A stretch of DNA of 64,000 nt, taken from positions 1 to 64,000 of the forward strand of contig NZ_MLBG01000003.1 in NCBI RefSeq assembly GCF_001936595.1, written 5' to 3'. The notes under the pieces were generated by a model that was not told where the DNA came from, made no database searches, and worked only from the letters and a program-made list of their open reading frames with translations. Shown here piece by piece: positions 33,348 to 42,093 of this stretch. The stretch's first letter is position 1, and each line of letters opens with the position of its first letter. A program made the translations under genes and the position numbers. Source of the DNA: Desulfovibrio sp. DV. GTDB taxonomy: Bacteria > Desulfobacterota > Desulfovibrionia > Desulfovibrionales > Desulfovibrionaceae.

Positions 33348-34253
33348 ATGGCCCAGACGGATATCCTGCTCGAAGCCGGGACCAACGAGCTTGAGATCAT
33401 CGAGTTTTTCATCGACGAGGGCCCGGAGCGCGGCCTGACCGCCTACGGCGTCAACGTGGCCAAGGTCCTGGAAGTCATCGAGTCGCCCGGGTTGGTCCCC
33501 ATTCCCGGCGCGCCCCATCCCTGCTTCATGGGCACCATTCCCCTGCGCGACATCGTGCTGCCGGTCCTCGACCTGGCCGTGTGGCTGGGGCTGCCCCGAG
33601 TGCGCCGCGACCACGAAATCATCCTGGTCACCCGGTTCAACAGCCGCACCACCGGTTTTCTGGCCTCCGGCGTCACCAATATCCACCGTTTCCACTGGCG
33701 CGACGTCGAACCGCCCCATCGCTCCATCACCAGTCTGGCCACCAACTGCATAACCGGCCTGGTGCGCCAGGACGGCCGCTTCATCCTGTTGCTCGACCTG
33801 GAAAAAATCATCTTCGAACTCGACGCCACCCAGCCCGACGACGCCCCGCCGCCCTCGGCAATCCGCCTGCGCGCCCTGGTGGCCGAGGATTCCGGCATCA
33901 TGCGCCACATGATCCGCGAACGCCTGGAAGCGGCCAATTTCGAGGTGGCCCTGGCCGACAACGGGCAGCAGGCCCTGGATCTGCTGCTTGGCCAGGAACG
34001 CCGCCAGCCCGACATCGTCATCTCCGACATCGAAATGCCGCTGCTCGACGGCTACACCCTGACCCGCCGCATCCGGGAGAACCCGGCCCTGGCCCATCTG
34101 CCGGTGGTGCTGTTCTCTTCGCTTATTACCGACGAACTGCGCCACAAAGGCCAGTCCGTGGGAGCCGATGAACAGATCTCCAAACCCCAGTTCGGCGATC
34201 TGGCCCGCATCGCCATGGCGCTGATCGAAAAACGCCGTCGCCTGGCCGTCTGA
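33348..34253 (+). CDS. cheV: CheV chemotaxis coupling protein (CheW-receiver)
   Basis: 301 residues. The CheW-like domain (about 12-165) carries ELEIIEFFIDEG and GTIPLRDIVLPVLDLAVWLG. The receiver domain (about 180-300) has the acidic pair in LVAEDSGIMRHMI, the phospho-acceptor Asp in VISDIEMPLLDGYTLTRRI, and the Lys of ISKP. CheV couples receptors to CheA, and its phosphorylation helps adaptation. The ATG at 33348 has GGGAG upstream; an in-frame ATG five codons earlier is less well placed. The only other chemotaxis gene in view is the haem-MCP. Confidence 0.94.
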   Translation: MAQTDILLEAGTNELEIIEFFIDEGPERGLTAYGVNVAKVLEVIESPGLVPIPGAPHPCFMGTIPLRDIVLPVLDLAVWLGLPRVRRDHEIILVTRFNSRTTGFLASGVTNIHRFHWRDVEPPHRSITSLATNCITGLVRQDGRFILLLDLEKIIFELDATQPDDAPPPSAIRLRALVAEDSGIMRHMIRERLEAANFEVALADNGQQALDLLLGQERRQPDIVISDIEMPLLDGYTLTRRIRENPALAHLPVVLFSSLITDELRHKGQSVGADEQISKPQFGDLARIAMALIEKRRRLAV

Positions 34254-34317
34254 TTGCCTTTACAGGCAAATCGCGGCACAGTGGTCTCCCAATTCCTCAA
34301 GAAAGGCGGACCGCCGC

Positions 34318-36858
34318 ATGAAGTTTCGCCCCGACATCCCTGACGCCATCTACAAGCGGTCCATGTTTTCCTGGGTGTGGACCAGCAACCTGAAGCTTCA
34401 GGGCATCCTGCTCATCATCATCGTGGTCACGGTGGCTGTTCGCGTGTTGCCGCTGGAGATGCAGAAAAAGATCATCAACCAGGCCATTTCGCTCAAGCGC
34501 GTCGATCTGCTGCTCACCTACTGCGGCTACTATCTGGCCTGCGTGGTGTCGGCCTCGGGCTTAAAACTCGCGATAAACGCCCTGCAAAACTACATCGGCC
34601 AGGAGTCCCTGACCGATCTGCGCAAAAAGCTCTACGCCCACATCCTGACCCTGCCCATGTCCTTTTTCCGCCAGGCCTCGCCGGGCATGGTGGTAACCTC
34701 GCTTATGACCGAGGTTGCCAACACCGGCGAGTTCGTCGGCCAGGCCATTGCCGTGCCGGTCACCAACCTGCTGACGCTTTTGGCCTTTGCCGCCTACCTC
34801 TTCTATCTCAATCCGCTCATGGCCGTGATCAGCATGGCCCTTTATCCCATAGCCATCATCGTCATCCCGGCCCTGCAAAAACGGGCCAACGCGGCCAACA
34901 AGCAGCGGGTGGACACCGGGCGCAAGCTCTCGACCCTGGTCGGCGAGACCATTTCCGGCATCCACGAGGTCCACGGCAACGCCAGCTTCCGCCTGGAAAA
35001 TTCCCGCTTCGGCGTCATGGCCGACAAGCTCTTCAAGGTCCGGGTGGTCTGGAACCTGTACAAGTTCGCCATCAAGGTCTCCAACAACTTCTTCCAGAAC
35101 CTCGGTCCCTTCGTGCTCTTTTTGGTGGGCGGCTATCTGGCCATCAACGGCCGTTTCGACCTCGGTGCCCTGGTGGCCTTCCTCTCGGCCAATGAAAAGC
35201 TCTACGACCCCTGGAAAGAGCTGATGGATTTTTACCAGACCTACCAGGACGCCTCGGTCAGCTACAGCCGAATCATGGAATACTTCCAGGGCGACCCGGA
35301 ATTTACCGCCGAACCCGAAGACCCCAGGCCCCCCCTGGCCCTGACCGGCGCGCTGTCGGCCCAGAATCTGGTCATGGAGGTGCCGGGCGGCATCCAGCTC
35401 CTAAAGGGCGTGTCCCTGGACATCGCGCCGGGCGAGCTGGTGGCCCTGGTCGGCTTTTCCGGCTCGGGCAAATCCACCCTGGCCCTTTGCCTGTGCCAGA
35501 TTCTCAAATACAGCGCCGGCACGGCCACCTTTGACGGCAACGACATCGACGCCCTGCCCAAGTCCGACATTGCCGACAACATGGGCATCGTATCCCAGCA
35601 TCCGTTCATTTTCGAAGGCACCATCAAGGACAACCTGCTCTATTCCATAAACGCCCGGCGCGCCGCCCACGACGTTTCCGGCGAGGACGGGCTGCCAAGC
35701 CTGGACGAGATCATCGCCGGGGTGCAGCAGGTGGGCCTTTTCGCCGACATCCTGCGCTTTGCCCTCAATTCGGTCTTCAAGGAGGGGCGCAAGGAGAATC
35801 TGGTCAAAAAGGTGGTCCGGGTGCGCGAGGCCTACCACGCCGGCCATGCCGAATCCCTGGCCGAGTGGGTGGAATTTTTCGACCCGACCCAGTATCTGTA
35901 CTTCAGCACCGTGGCGGAAAACATCATCTTCGGCACCCCAGGCCGGGACGATCTGGCCCCGGAAAACCTGCCGGCCAATCCCTTTTTCATCGCCTTTCTC
36001 CACGATGCCGGCCTTAAAATGCTGCTCATGCAGACCGGCGCGGAACTGGCCACCCGCACCGTGGACATCTTAAAGGACGTGCCCTCCCCGGACGCCATCT
36101 TCTTCGAACAATCGCCCATCACCATGGACGAATTCGACACCTACCGCGAGCTGGCCGGCCGGCTGGCCCGGGTGCGGCTGCACAAGCTCTCAACCGAGGA
36201 CGAGCGCCTGCTGTTGACCCTGGCCCTGCGCTTCACCCCCGGCCGCCATACCATCGTCGGCCTGTCCCACATCCTGGAAGGCCTGCTGCTCCAGGGCCGG
36301 GCCATGTTCGCCGAGCGCGTGACCTCCGACATGCCGGGCGCGGTGACCTTTTTCAGACGCGACGACTACCTCTATTCCATGACCGTCATGGACAACATTC
36401 TCTTTGGCCGCTTGAAGACCACCAGCCCCAAGATCCTCGACCAGATCCAAAAGACCATTGTCAGCCTCTTAATCGAAGAGGACATGCTGGAGCGGGTGCT
36501 GGAGATCGGCCTGGACTTCCAGGTCGGGTCCATGGGCGACCGGCTCTCGGGCGGCCAGCGCCAGAAAGTGGCCCTGGCCCGGGCCTTTCTCAAGGAACCG
36601 CCGGTGCTTATTCTCGACGAGGCCACCGCGGCCCTGGACAACGCCTCCCAGTCGCGCATCCAAAACCTGCTGGAAACCAAATGGCGCGGGCGCTCCACGG
36701 TCATCGCCGTGGTCCACCGCCTGGACACCATCAAGAATTACGACAAGGTGGCGGTCATGAAGGCCGGCCGGATCGTCGAGGTCGGTTCCTATGCCGGCCT
36801 CATGGAAAAAAAGGGGATGCTCTATGAGCTTGTCTACGGAGCAGCCGGAAGGGCGTAG
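34318..36858 (+). CDS. ABC exporter (type IV fold) with three Q-loop-like segments in the ATPase domain
   Basis: 846 residues. Six helices of an ABC exporter membrane domain occupy about 25-320. The ATPase has Walker A GFSGSGKST (379-387), signature LSGGQ (743-747) and Walker B VLILDE (763-768), followed by a His switch in VVHRLD. Walker A to signature normally spans about 110 residues; here it is 364. Inside are three related segments: SQHPFIFEGTIKDNL (426-440), PTQYLYFSTVAENIIFG (523-539) and DDYLYSMTVMDNILFG (682-697), each like the Q-loop plus following helix. This suggests internal duplication of the helical subdomain. Frame is unbroken and the composition is uniform, so it is not a frameshift product. 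The downstream cNMP-binding gene overlaps it by 35 bp. Substrate unknown. Confidence 0.92.
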   Translation: MKFRPDIPDAIYKRSMFSWVWTSNLKLQGILLIIIVVTVAVRVLPLEMQKKIINQAISLKRVDLLLTYCGYYLACVVSASGLKLAINALQNYIGQESLTDLRKKLYAHILTLPMSFFRQASPGMVVTSLMTEVANTGEFVGQAIAVPVTNLLTLLAFAAYLFYLNPLMAVISMALYPIAIIVIPALQKRANAANKQRVDTGRKLSTLVGETISGIHEVHGNASFRLENSRFGVMADKLFKVRVVWNLYKFAIKVSNNFFQNLGPFVLFLVGGYLAINGRFDLGALVAFLSANEKLYDPWKELMDFYQTYQDASVSYSRIMEYFQGDPEFTAEPEDPRPPLALTGALSAQNLVMEVPGGIQLLKGVSLDIAPGELVALVGFSGSGKSTLALCLCQILKYSAGTATFDGNDIDALPKSDIADNMGIVSQHPFIFEGTIKDNLLYSINARRAAHDVSGEDGLPSLDEIIAGVQQVGLFADILRFALNSVFKEGRKENLVKKVVRVREAYHAGHAESLAEWVEFFDPTQYLYFSTVAENIIFGTPGRDDLAPENLPANPFFIAFLHDAGLKMLLMQTGAELATRTVDILKDVPSPDAIFFEQSPITMDEFDTYRELAGRLARVRLHKLSTEDERLLLTLALRFTPGRHTIVGLSHILEGLLLQGRAMFAERVTSDMPGAVTFFRRDDYLYSMTVMDNILFGRLKTTSPKILDQIQKTIVSLLIEEDMLERVLEIGLDFQVGSMGDRLSGGQRQKVALARAFLKEPPVLILDEATAALDNASQSRIQNLLETKWRGRSTVIAVVHRLDTIKNYDKVAVMKAGRIVEVGSYAGLMEKKGMLYELVYGAAGRA

Positions 36859-37363
36859 CGCCGGCACCAAGGCCTGCGGATTCAACGACTACCTGGAAGT
36901 TCTGCGCGAGCAGCCGCTTTTTAACGGTGTGCCGCTGGATGTGATCAAGGTTCTGGCTTATTTGTCCACGGTGGAGACGTTTGCCCCGGGCGACCCTCTG
37001 TGCGAGCAGGGAGAGGCCATGGACCGCTGCTGGTACGTGTTGTGCGGCGAAGTGGACGTGGTGCGCGCCACAGGCGACTGCCAGGCCCCGATGCTGCGGC
37101 GCGGCCAAGCCTATTTCTTCGGCGGCCTGGGCCTGCTCGCCGCCACCAAGGCCGTCTACACGGTGCGCGCGGCCACGCCGGTCGAATGCCTGACGCTGAC
37201 CAAGGAAAAATTCCTCAAGACCGCCGAGCGGTTCCCCGCCATCCTGCCCAAGATCCTCAATAATGTGGTGGAGCACATCTTCCGCTGGGAAGAGGCATTT
37301 CTCTCCGCCCACGCCGAGGAATGCGCCAGCCGGGGGGGCGAAATGGGGCTCAGTCTTTTTTAG
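36824..37363 (+). CDS. Cyclic-nucleotide-binding-domain protein coupled to the ABC exporter
   Basis: 179 residues with one cNMP-binding (cupin-like) domain at about 30-150: FNGVPLDVIKVLAYLSTVET, PGDPLCEQGEAMDRCWYVLC and FFGGLGLLAATKAVYTVRA. The phosphate-binding cassette lacks the usual Arg pattern, so it may sense a ligand other than cAMP or none. There is no DNA-binding helix-turn-helix. The ATG at 36824 has AAGGGGA upstream and lies inside the exporter gene, so translation is coupled. The likely role is regulation of the exporter, not of transcription. It ends 4 bp into the convergent fic gene. Confidence 0.88.
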   Translation: MSLSTEQPEGRSAGTKACGFNDYLEVLREQPLFNGVPLDVIKVLAYLSTVETFAPGDPLCEQGEAMDRCWYVLCGEVDVVRATGDCQAPMLRRGQAYFFGGLGLLAATKAVYTVRAATPVECLTLTKEKFLKTAERFPAILPKILNNVVEHIFRWEEAFLSAHAEECASRGGEMGLSLF

Positions 37364-38520
37364 GGAGCCAGCCGGTAGCTGACGTTTCGCCCCTGGCCCG
37401 GATTCTCCAACACCATGCCCCAGGCCGCCAGTTCGGCAATGTCGCGATAGGCCGTGGCCCGGCTGGTTTTGGTCATGGCCGCGTACTTGCGCGTGGTCAG
37501 CCCGCCCTCGAAGGCGTCGCCGGCATCAAGCAGCCGGTTGACCACCTTGCGCTGCCGTTCGTTGACCGGGCAGGCCGCAAATCGCTGCCAGAACGCCGCC
37601 TTGCCGACAACCCGGTCCACCACAGCCTCGGCCTGCTCCATGGCCCGGCCAAGCAGCCCCAGAAACCAGACCAGCCACTCGGTGACGTCAAGTCCGCCCT
37701 TCTGGCTGCGCTCCAGCTCCTCGTAGTAGGCCTCGCGCTCGGCCAAAATCCTGGCCGATGCGCTGTACAGCCGCACCGGCGACCCTTCGTCCCCGGCCAG
37801 GGCCATTTTGGTTATGGCCCGGGCCAGCCGGCCGTTGCCGTCCTCGAAGGGATGGATGGTCAGGAAATACAGATGGGCCAGCCCGGCCCGCACCAGACCA
37901 TCCTGGCCGTCCCAGCCATCTCGGCCTACCTGGCCGCCCGGAAAGGCCGCCCCGGCCCGCCACCAGCCGAAAAACCGCTCCATTTCCGGCCCGACCCGGT
38001 CAAAGGGCGGCGCCTGGAAATGGACCACTTCCCGATTGCCCCGGCCGGACACCACCTGCATGGGGGCCTCGCCCCGCCAGGTGCCTACGCCAATGCGGCG
38101 CAAGCCTGCATATCCAGTGGGGAACAGCGCCCCATGCCAGGAAAAAAGCCGCGCAGCGTCAAGGGGCGCGTCATAGCGGGTCACGGCGTCAAGGACCACG
38201 GCCACGGCACCGTCCTCCCGGGGACCAGGGGCAGGCAGGCCAGCAGTGGGCAGATCAAGATGCCGGGCCACCGAGGAACGCACCCCGGCCGCATCCAGTT
38301 TTTCACCTTCGATGCCGGAGCTGGCCAGCACTTCCCGAGCCAGCACGGCCGCCTGCTCCAAGCGGTCCGCGACCAGCCCCAGGGACGTTGCCCGGGACAA
38401 AAGACCGCCCTGCAACCGGCGTACCCGGCCCAGGGGCGCAAGCAGGGCGGCCGCGTCAAACCGGAACTGCGGCCAGTCGGGCAGTTCCCAAAGATATTGG
38501 GGGGAGGTTATTCGCTTCAT
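37360..38520 (-). CDS. Fic family AMP-transferase with N-terminal inhibitory helix and C-terminal winged helix
   Basis: 386 residues. The Fic motif HPFEDGNGR is complete (223-231), so AMP transfer to a protein hydroxyl is expected. The inhibitory motif (S/T)xxxE(G/N) is present as SSGIEG (68-73), making it a class II, self-inhibited enzyme. The N-terminal region (about 5-90) fits DUF4172. Residues about 320-386 form a winged helix (TTRKYAAMTKTSRATAYRDI) that could bind DNA. Its start codon lies within a perfect palindrome, pointing to autorepression. There is no clear Shine-Dalgarno sequence, so the mRNA may be leaderless. Target protein unknown. Confidence 0.93.
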   Translation of the reverse strand: MKRITSPQYLWELPDWPQFRFDAAALLAPLGRVRRLQGGLLSRATSLGLVADRLEQAAVLAREVLASSGIEGEKLDAAGVRSSVARHLDLPTAGLPAPGPREDGAVAVVLDAVTRYDAPLDAARLFSWHGALFPTGYAGLRRIGVGTWRGEAPMQVVSGRGNREVVHFQAPPFDRVGPEMERFFGWWRAGAAFPGGQVGRDGWDGQDGLVRAGLAHLYFLTIHPFEDGNGRLARAITKMALAGDEGSPVRLYSASARILAEREAYYEELERSQKGGLDVTEWLVWFLGLLGRAMEQAEAVVDRVVGKAAFWQRFAACPVNERQRKVVNRLLDAGDAFEGGLTTRKYAAMTKTSRATAYRDIAELAAWGMVLENPGQGRNVSYRLAP

Positions 38521-38535
38521 ATTATGAAGCGAATA
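38509..38535. promoter_or_regulatory. Palindromic operator over the fic start codon
   Basis: 12-bp perfect arms (38509-38520 and 38524-38535) around a 3-bp centre, containing CGCTTCA-N5-TGAAGCG. The fic ATG (38520-38518) is inside the left arm. The same CGCTTCA-N5-TGAAGCG recurs at 38633-38651. Confidence 0.8.
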
Positions 38536-38632
38536 TGGCGCACAATCGCTTCAGGCGCAAGGCCGGCGCTGCCGCAGCCGAGCCGGTGGCCAAAGGAAAA
38601 GAGGGCGTTGCTCGTTGCCGGGAAGCCGCAAA

Positions 38633-38651
38633 CGCTTCACTATTTGAAGCG
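38633..38651. promoter_or_regulatory. Second CGCTTCA-N5-TGAAGCG operator upstream of fic
   Basis: Same half-sites and spacing as the 38509-38535 palindrome, about 120 bp upstream. Single CGCTTCA half-sites also lie at 38547-38553 and 38667-38673. Four sites in 170 bp suggest cooperative or looping repression by a dimeric protein, most simply the Fic protein through its winged helix. Confidence 0.75.
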
Positions 38652-38693
38652 ATTAACCGGCTTATTCGCTTCACCCGGCCGGGCCGGTCGGCC

Positions 38694-39542
38694 TCAGGCC
38701 GGCTTTTCCGTCACGAACACCACGGAATTGTATCGCAAAAACCCGGCCTTTTCGCCGGCTTTCCAGGCCGCGACGTACTGCTCGTAGAGGTCGCCCTCAA
38801 TGATGCCCGGCATCTCGGCGGGCTTGTAGAAGGCCACGTGGGAGGCCACGAGGGTGGGTTGGCCGCGACGGGTCAACAGCGTTGGCAGGTCGTCGCCGAA
38901 ATCCGTGACCACCAGGGACCCGCCCTGGCGCACCGGGTCGCCGTGGTGCACCGGCGGCAGCACGTCGCGCCGGCCTTCCTTGTCGTAGCGCACCCGGACG
39001 GTGGTGGCGTGCCCCTCGTGCATGGGCACGGTGAAGACATGCCGCCCGCCCGGAGCCAGGACGCGCCACAGCTCGTCAAAGGCCTGCCAGGGATCGGCCA
39101 CGTGCTCCAGGATGTCCTGGGTGACGACCAGATCGAAGCTGGCGTCGACAAAGCTCAGGCGCTCCAGATCCTCGCACCGAATCCCGGCCTGGGTGCATTG
39201 CCCGGGGGCAATCATTTCGGGCAGATATTCCGAGCAGACATAGCCCGGCAGACAGCGCAGCGTGTCATGGAGCGGGCCGGCGGCCTGGGCCTCGTACACC
39301 CGCCAGCCGGCCATGGCCGGCAGGGCCTCGGGCAACCGCCGCACCGCCGGTCCGGCAGCCAGTTGGGCCACCACCCGGGCCACATCGCGGGTGCGCCGGC
39401 TGGCCCGGCAGGAGGAACAGCGCGTCTCGCGCAGGCTAAATCCCGGCTTGATCGGCGAAAACACGGCCTTCTTGCCGCAGACCGCGCATTGGCCGTCGGT
39501 CTCGAACACATCCCATTCCCGGCATTTGGCCTCGGTTTCCAT
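38694..39542 (-). CDS. Class I SAM-dependent methyltransferase with N-terminal zinc-ribbon-like motif
   Basis: 282 residues from the ATG at 39542 (GGGAGGG upstream). The N-terminus has two CxxC pairs, CAVCGKK and CSSCRASRRTRD, likely a zinc site. The SAM-binding fold is abbreviated (YEAQAAGPLHDTL instead of a glycine-rich motif I), followed by SFDLVVTQDILEHVADPWQA and LWRVLAPGGRHVFTVPMHEG of the methyltransferase 11 type. In Desulfovibrio such proteins often accompany glycosyltransferases, but no sugar gene adjoins it here. Substrate unknown. Confidence 0.85.
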   Translation of the reverse strand: METEAKCREWDVFETDGQCAVCGKKAVFSPIKPGFSLRETRCSSCRASRRTRDVARVVAQLAAGPAVRRLPEALPAMAGWRVYEAQAAGPLHDTLRCLPGYVCSEYLPEMIAPGQCTQAGIRCEDLERLSFVDASFDLVVTQDILEHVADPWQAFDELWRVLAPGGRHVFTVPMHEGHATTVRVRYDKEGRRDVLPPVHHGDPVRQGGSLVVTDFGDDLPTLLTRRGQPTLVASHVAFYKPAEMPGIIEGDLYEQYVAAWKAGEKAGFLRYNSVVFVTEKPA

Positions 39543-39654
39543 GTCCGTCCCTCCCGGCCGCTCCGTCACGCCAACACGCTGGCGACGGGTTCCCTGATCG
39601 ACGAAATGTCTTTTCCCGCTCCCGTCCACTGTCGCGGCCCGGCCGCCCCCTTTT

Positions 39655-39735
39655 TCCCATTGCGGGGGTCCGGGGGGATCATCCCCCGGTGGGGTCCGGG
39701 GCAAAGCCCCGGCCGCCGGAGGCTTTCCCCTCGCC
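39655..39735 (-). repeat. Dispersed intergenic hairpin element, copy 8
   Basis: Core CCGGGGGGAT-C-ATCCCCCGG (39670-39689), a second hairpin CCGGGGCAAAGCCCCGG (39696-39712), then GGCCGCCGGAGGC, lying within 50 nt of the proB stop and in proB's orientation. It sits between the methyltransferase start and proB. Confidence 0.8.
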
Positions 39736-39769
39736 TTCGCCTTCACCTTCGCCCCCGCCGCTCACGCCG

Positions 39770-40921
39770 TCAGATGGCCGGATCAAGCAGCAGATTGTCC
39801 CGGTGCACGGCCTCGGCATAGGCGGCCTCGCCCAACACCTGGGCAATACGGCTGCTTTTAAGGCCCATGATCTTTCGCAAATCCTCGGCAGCGTAGTTGG
39901 ACAGCCCAACGCCGATGACCTCGCCGGCAACCGTGGCCACCCGCACCATGGACCCGACCGGGAAATCGCCGGACACGTCCACGATGCCGGCCGGAAGCAG
40001 GCTTTTGCCCTTGTCCCGAAGCGCTCCCACCGCGCCGTCGTCCACGGTCAGCGTGCCCTGGGGATCGTGGTGGTAGGCCAGCCAGAACTTGCGCCTGGGG
40101 ATGGGCTTGCAGCCCGACAACACAAAGGTGCCCACGGCCTCGCCGGCCAGAGCCCGGGTCAGCGCCCCCTCTTCGCGGCCGGCGATGATGAGCGTCGGCA
40201 CGCCGAGCTGGGCCACCCGCCGGGCCGAAAGGAGCTTGGAATGCATGCCGCCGGTGCCCAGGGTAGTCTTGGTCCCGCACATGGCGTCGAGGTCGAGCTC
40301 GCCGATGTTGTCGATGCACTCCATGGGCGCGGCCGCCGGATTGTCGTCGGGATTCTCGGCAAAAACGCCCCGGGCCGAGGTCAGGTTGACGAACAGTTCC
40401 GCACCGATCGTGCCGACCAGCAGGCCGGCCAGGCAGTCGTTGTCGCCGTAAACCAGCTCGGCAATGGCCACGCAGTCGTTTTCATTGACCACGGGCACGG
40501 CTCCCAGATCGAAAAGCGTGGTCAGGGTGTTGCGCAAATTGAGATAACGCTCGCGGTTGTCCAGATCGTCGCGGGTTAAAAGCACCTGGGCGGCGATACG
40601 GCCGTGGCGGGCGAATTCCTGGTCGTAGGCGTGCATGATGCGGCTTTGGCCGATGGCCGAAGCCGCCTGCCGATGGGGCAGGAAGGTCGGGTCGTAGCGC
40701 TCGCCAAGCACGGCCCGGCCGGCGGCCACGGCCCCGCTTGAGACCAGAAGCACCTCATAGCCGGCCTGGGCCAGATCGGAAATCTGGCGGGCCAGGGAGG
40801 CGATGACGGACACATCGATACCGCCCGGGCCGGCCAGGACGGCGCTGCCGACCTTGACCACCACCCGGCGGGCCTGGGACATGACTTGCCGGCGTTTCTC
40901 ACGCCAGTCGCACTGGGCCAT
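39770..40921 (-). CDS. proB: Glutamate 5-kinase
   Basis: 383 residues. The kinase domain (about 18-275) shows RVVVKVGSAVLAG, LLVSSGAVAAGR, VPVVNENDCVAIAELVYGDN and GTGGMHSKLLSARR. A C-terminal PUA domain (about 290-375) includes GSMVRVATVAGEVIGVGLSNY. It phosphorylates glutamate, the first committed and feedback-controlled step of proline synthesis. AAGGAGGG lies before the ATG. ProA is not adjacent. A small gene of unknown function lies just upstream on the same strand. Confidence 0.96.
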   Translation of the reverse strand: MAQCDWREKRRQVMSQARRVVVKVGSAVLAGPGGIDVSVIASLARQISDLAQAGYEVLLVSSGAVAAGRAVLGERYDPTFLPHRQAASAIGQSRIMHAYDQEFARHGRIAAQVLLTRDDLDNRERYLNLRNTLTTLFDLGAVPVVNENDCVAIAELVYGDNDCLAGLLVGTIGAELFVNLTSARGVFAENPDDNPAAAPMECIDNIGELDLDAMCGTKTTLGTGGMHSKLLSARRVAQLGVPTLIIAGREEGALTRALAGEAVGTFVLSGCKPIPRRKFWLAYHHDPQGTLTVDDGAVGALRDKGKSLLPAGIVDVSGDFPVGSMVRVATVAGEVIGVGLSNYAAEDLRKIMGLKSSRIAQVLGEAAYAEAVHRDNLLLDPAI

Positions 40922-40957
40922 CGGCCCTCCTTCTCGCAGCGATGCGGACGTATCCGG

Positions 40958-41158
40958 TCAGGCCGTTTCGTCGGCAATGGTCCCGCGCGGCGTCTCGGGC
41001 ACGCCGGCTGGACCGGTGGCCGGCCCATGGTGCGCGGCAAAGGCGGCATCGGCCGCCCTGGCGTCGGCCGCCGTTTCCTTAATCACTCGGTCAAGCCAGG
41101 GCTTGTACTCCGGGATGACGGGCAACAGCGGCGGGGACTCTTCGGGCGCGTTGGGCAT
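40958..41158 (-). CDS. Small hypothetical protein upstream of proB
   Basis: A 66-residue reading frame (ATG at 41158) ending 37 bp before the proB start. It begins with a proline-rich segment (NAPEESPPLLPVIPEYKPW) followed by a helix rich in Ala and charged residues (LDRVIKETAADARAADAAF) and a disordered tail. The WLDRVIKE stretch looks like a real amphipathic helix. No family recognised, and the upstream ribosome-binding site is weak. Confidence 0.5.
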   Translation of the reverse strand: MPNAPEESPPLLPVIPEYKPWLDRVIKETAADARAADAAFAAHHGPATGPAGVPETPRGTIADETA

Positions 41159-41290
41159 GAGGACGGCTCCCGACGGATACGGGGTTGTTTTCCTTCCTTT
41201 ACAACCTCGCCTCCCCGGCGGCAAGGCGGCCCGGCCCCCGCTTTCCAAACCGGGCCGGCGCTGATACAGCTTGGCTGCGGAGGATATCTC

Positions 41291-42019
41291 GTGCGTATCA
41301 AGATGTTGGAACTGCTTTCCGGTGCTGCGGCCGCCTCGGGCGTGGCTGTGGTCATCGACGTGTTTCGGGCCTGCTCGGTGGCCTCTTATGCCTTTGCCGG
41401 CGGAGCCGCGCGCATCCTGCCGGTGGACAGCGTGGAAGAGGCGCTGGCCCTCAAGGCGGCCCATCCCGACTACCTGCTGGCCGGTGAGCGCCACTGCCTG
41501 AAGCCCGCGGGCTTTGATTTCGGCAACTCGCCAAGCGAGGTGGCGGCCGCCGATCTGGCCGGCCGGACCCTGGTCCACGCCACCAGCGCCGGCACGCGCG
41601 GCCTGGTCGCCGCCATGGGCAGCGCCGAGCGCGTCCTGACCTGCTCCTTTGCCAATATGGCGGCCACGGCCGCCGAACTGCTGGCCACCGCCCCGCCGGT
41701 GGTTTCGGTCGTGGCCATGGGCAAGGCCGGAATGACCTCGGCCCCGGAAGACCGGATGTGCGGCATGTATCTGGCCAACCTGCTCCAGGACGTGCCCAAC
41801 GCCTTTGCCGTCATCCCCCAATTTCTGCGCAAAACCGCCAGCGCCGAGATCTTTTTCGGCGACACGGCCATTGTGCCCGAAGCCGATTTCGACCTGTGCC
41901 TGACCCTGGATGCCTTTGATTTTTACCTGGAAGCGATCCGGCAGGCGGATGGCCGGCTGGCCCTGGTGCGCCGGGACACGCCGACCCAACCGGCAGCGGA
42001 CATGCCGTCCCAGGTCTGA
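41291..42019 (+). CDS. ComB-like 2-phosphosulfolactate phosphatase family protein
   Basis: 242 residues from a GTG at 41291 (GGAGG upstream). Family segments include VVIDVFRACSVASYAFAGGA, LLAGERHCLKPAGFDFGNSP and LVHATSAGTRGL, the last carrying the conserved TSAGTR-type loop. Archaeal ComB removes phosphate from 2-phosphosulfolactate in coenzyme M synthesis; most bacteria with this gene do not make coenzyme M, so the substrate here may differ (a sulfonate or a related phosphate ester). The HD-GYP gene follows 74 bp later. Confidence 0.85.
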   Translation: MRIKMLELLSGAAAASGVAVVIDVFRACSVASYAFAGGAARILPVDSVEEALALKAAHPDYLLAGERHCLKPAGFDFGNSPSEVAAADLAGRTLVHATSAGTRGLVAAMGSAERVLTCSFANMAATAAELLATAPPVVSVVAMGKAGMTSAPEDRMCGMYLANLLQDVPNAFAVIPQFLRKTASAEIFFGDTAIVPEADFDLCLTLDAFDFYLEAIRQADGRLALVRRDTPTQPAADMPSQV

Positions 42020-42093
42020 CCGGAACCGGTCGAAACAAGCTATCATGGCCCGGACACGGGCTGCGACCGGATATCGAGCAAGGAGCGGACGGC

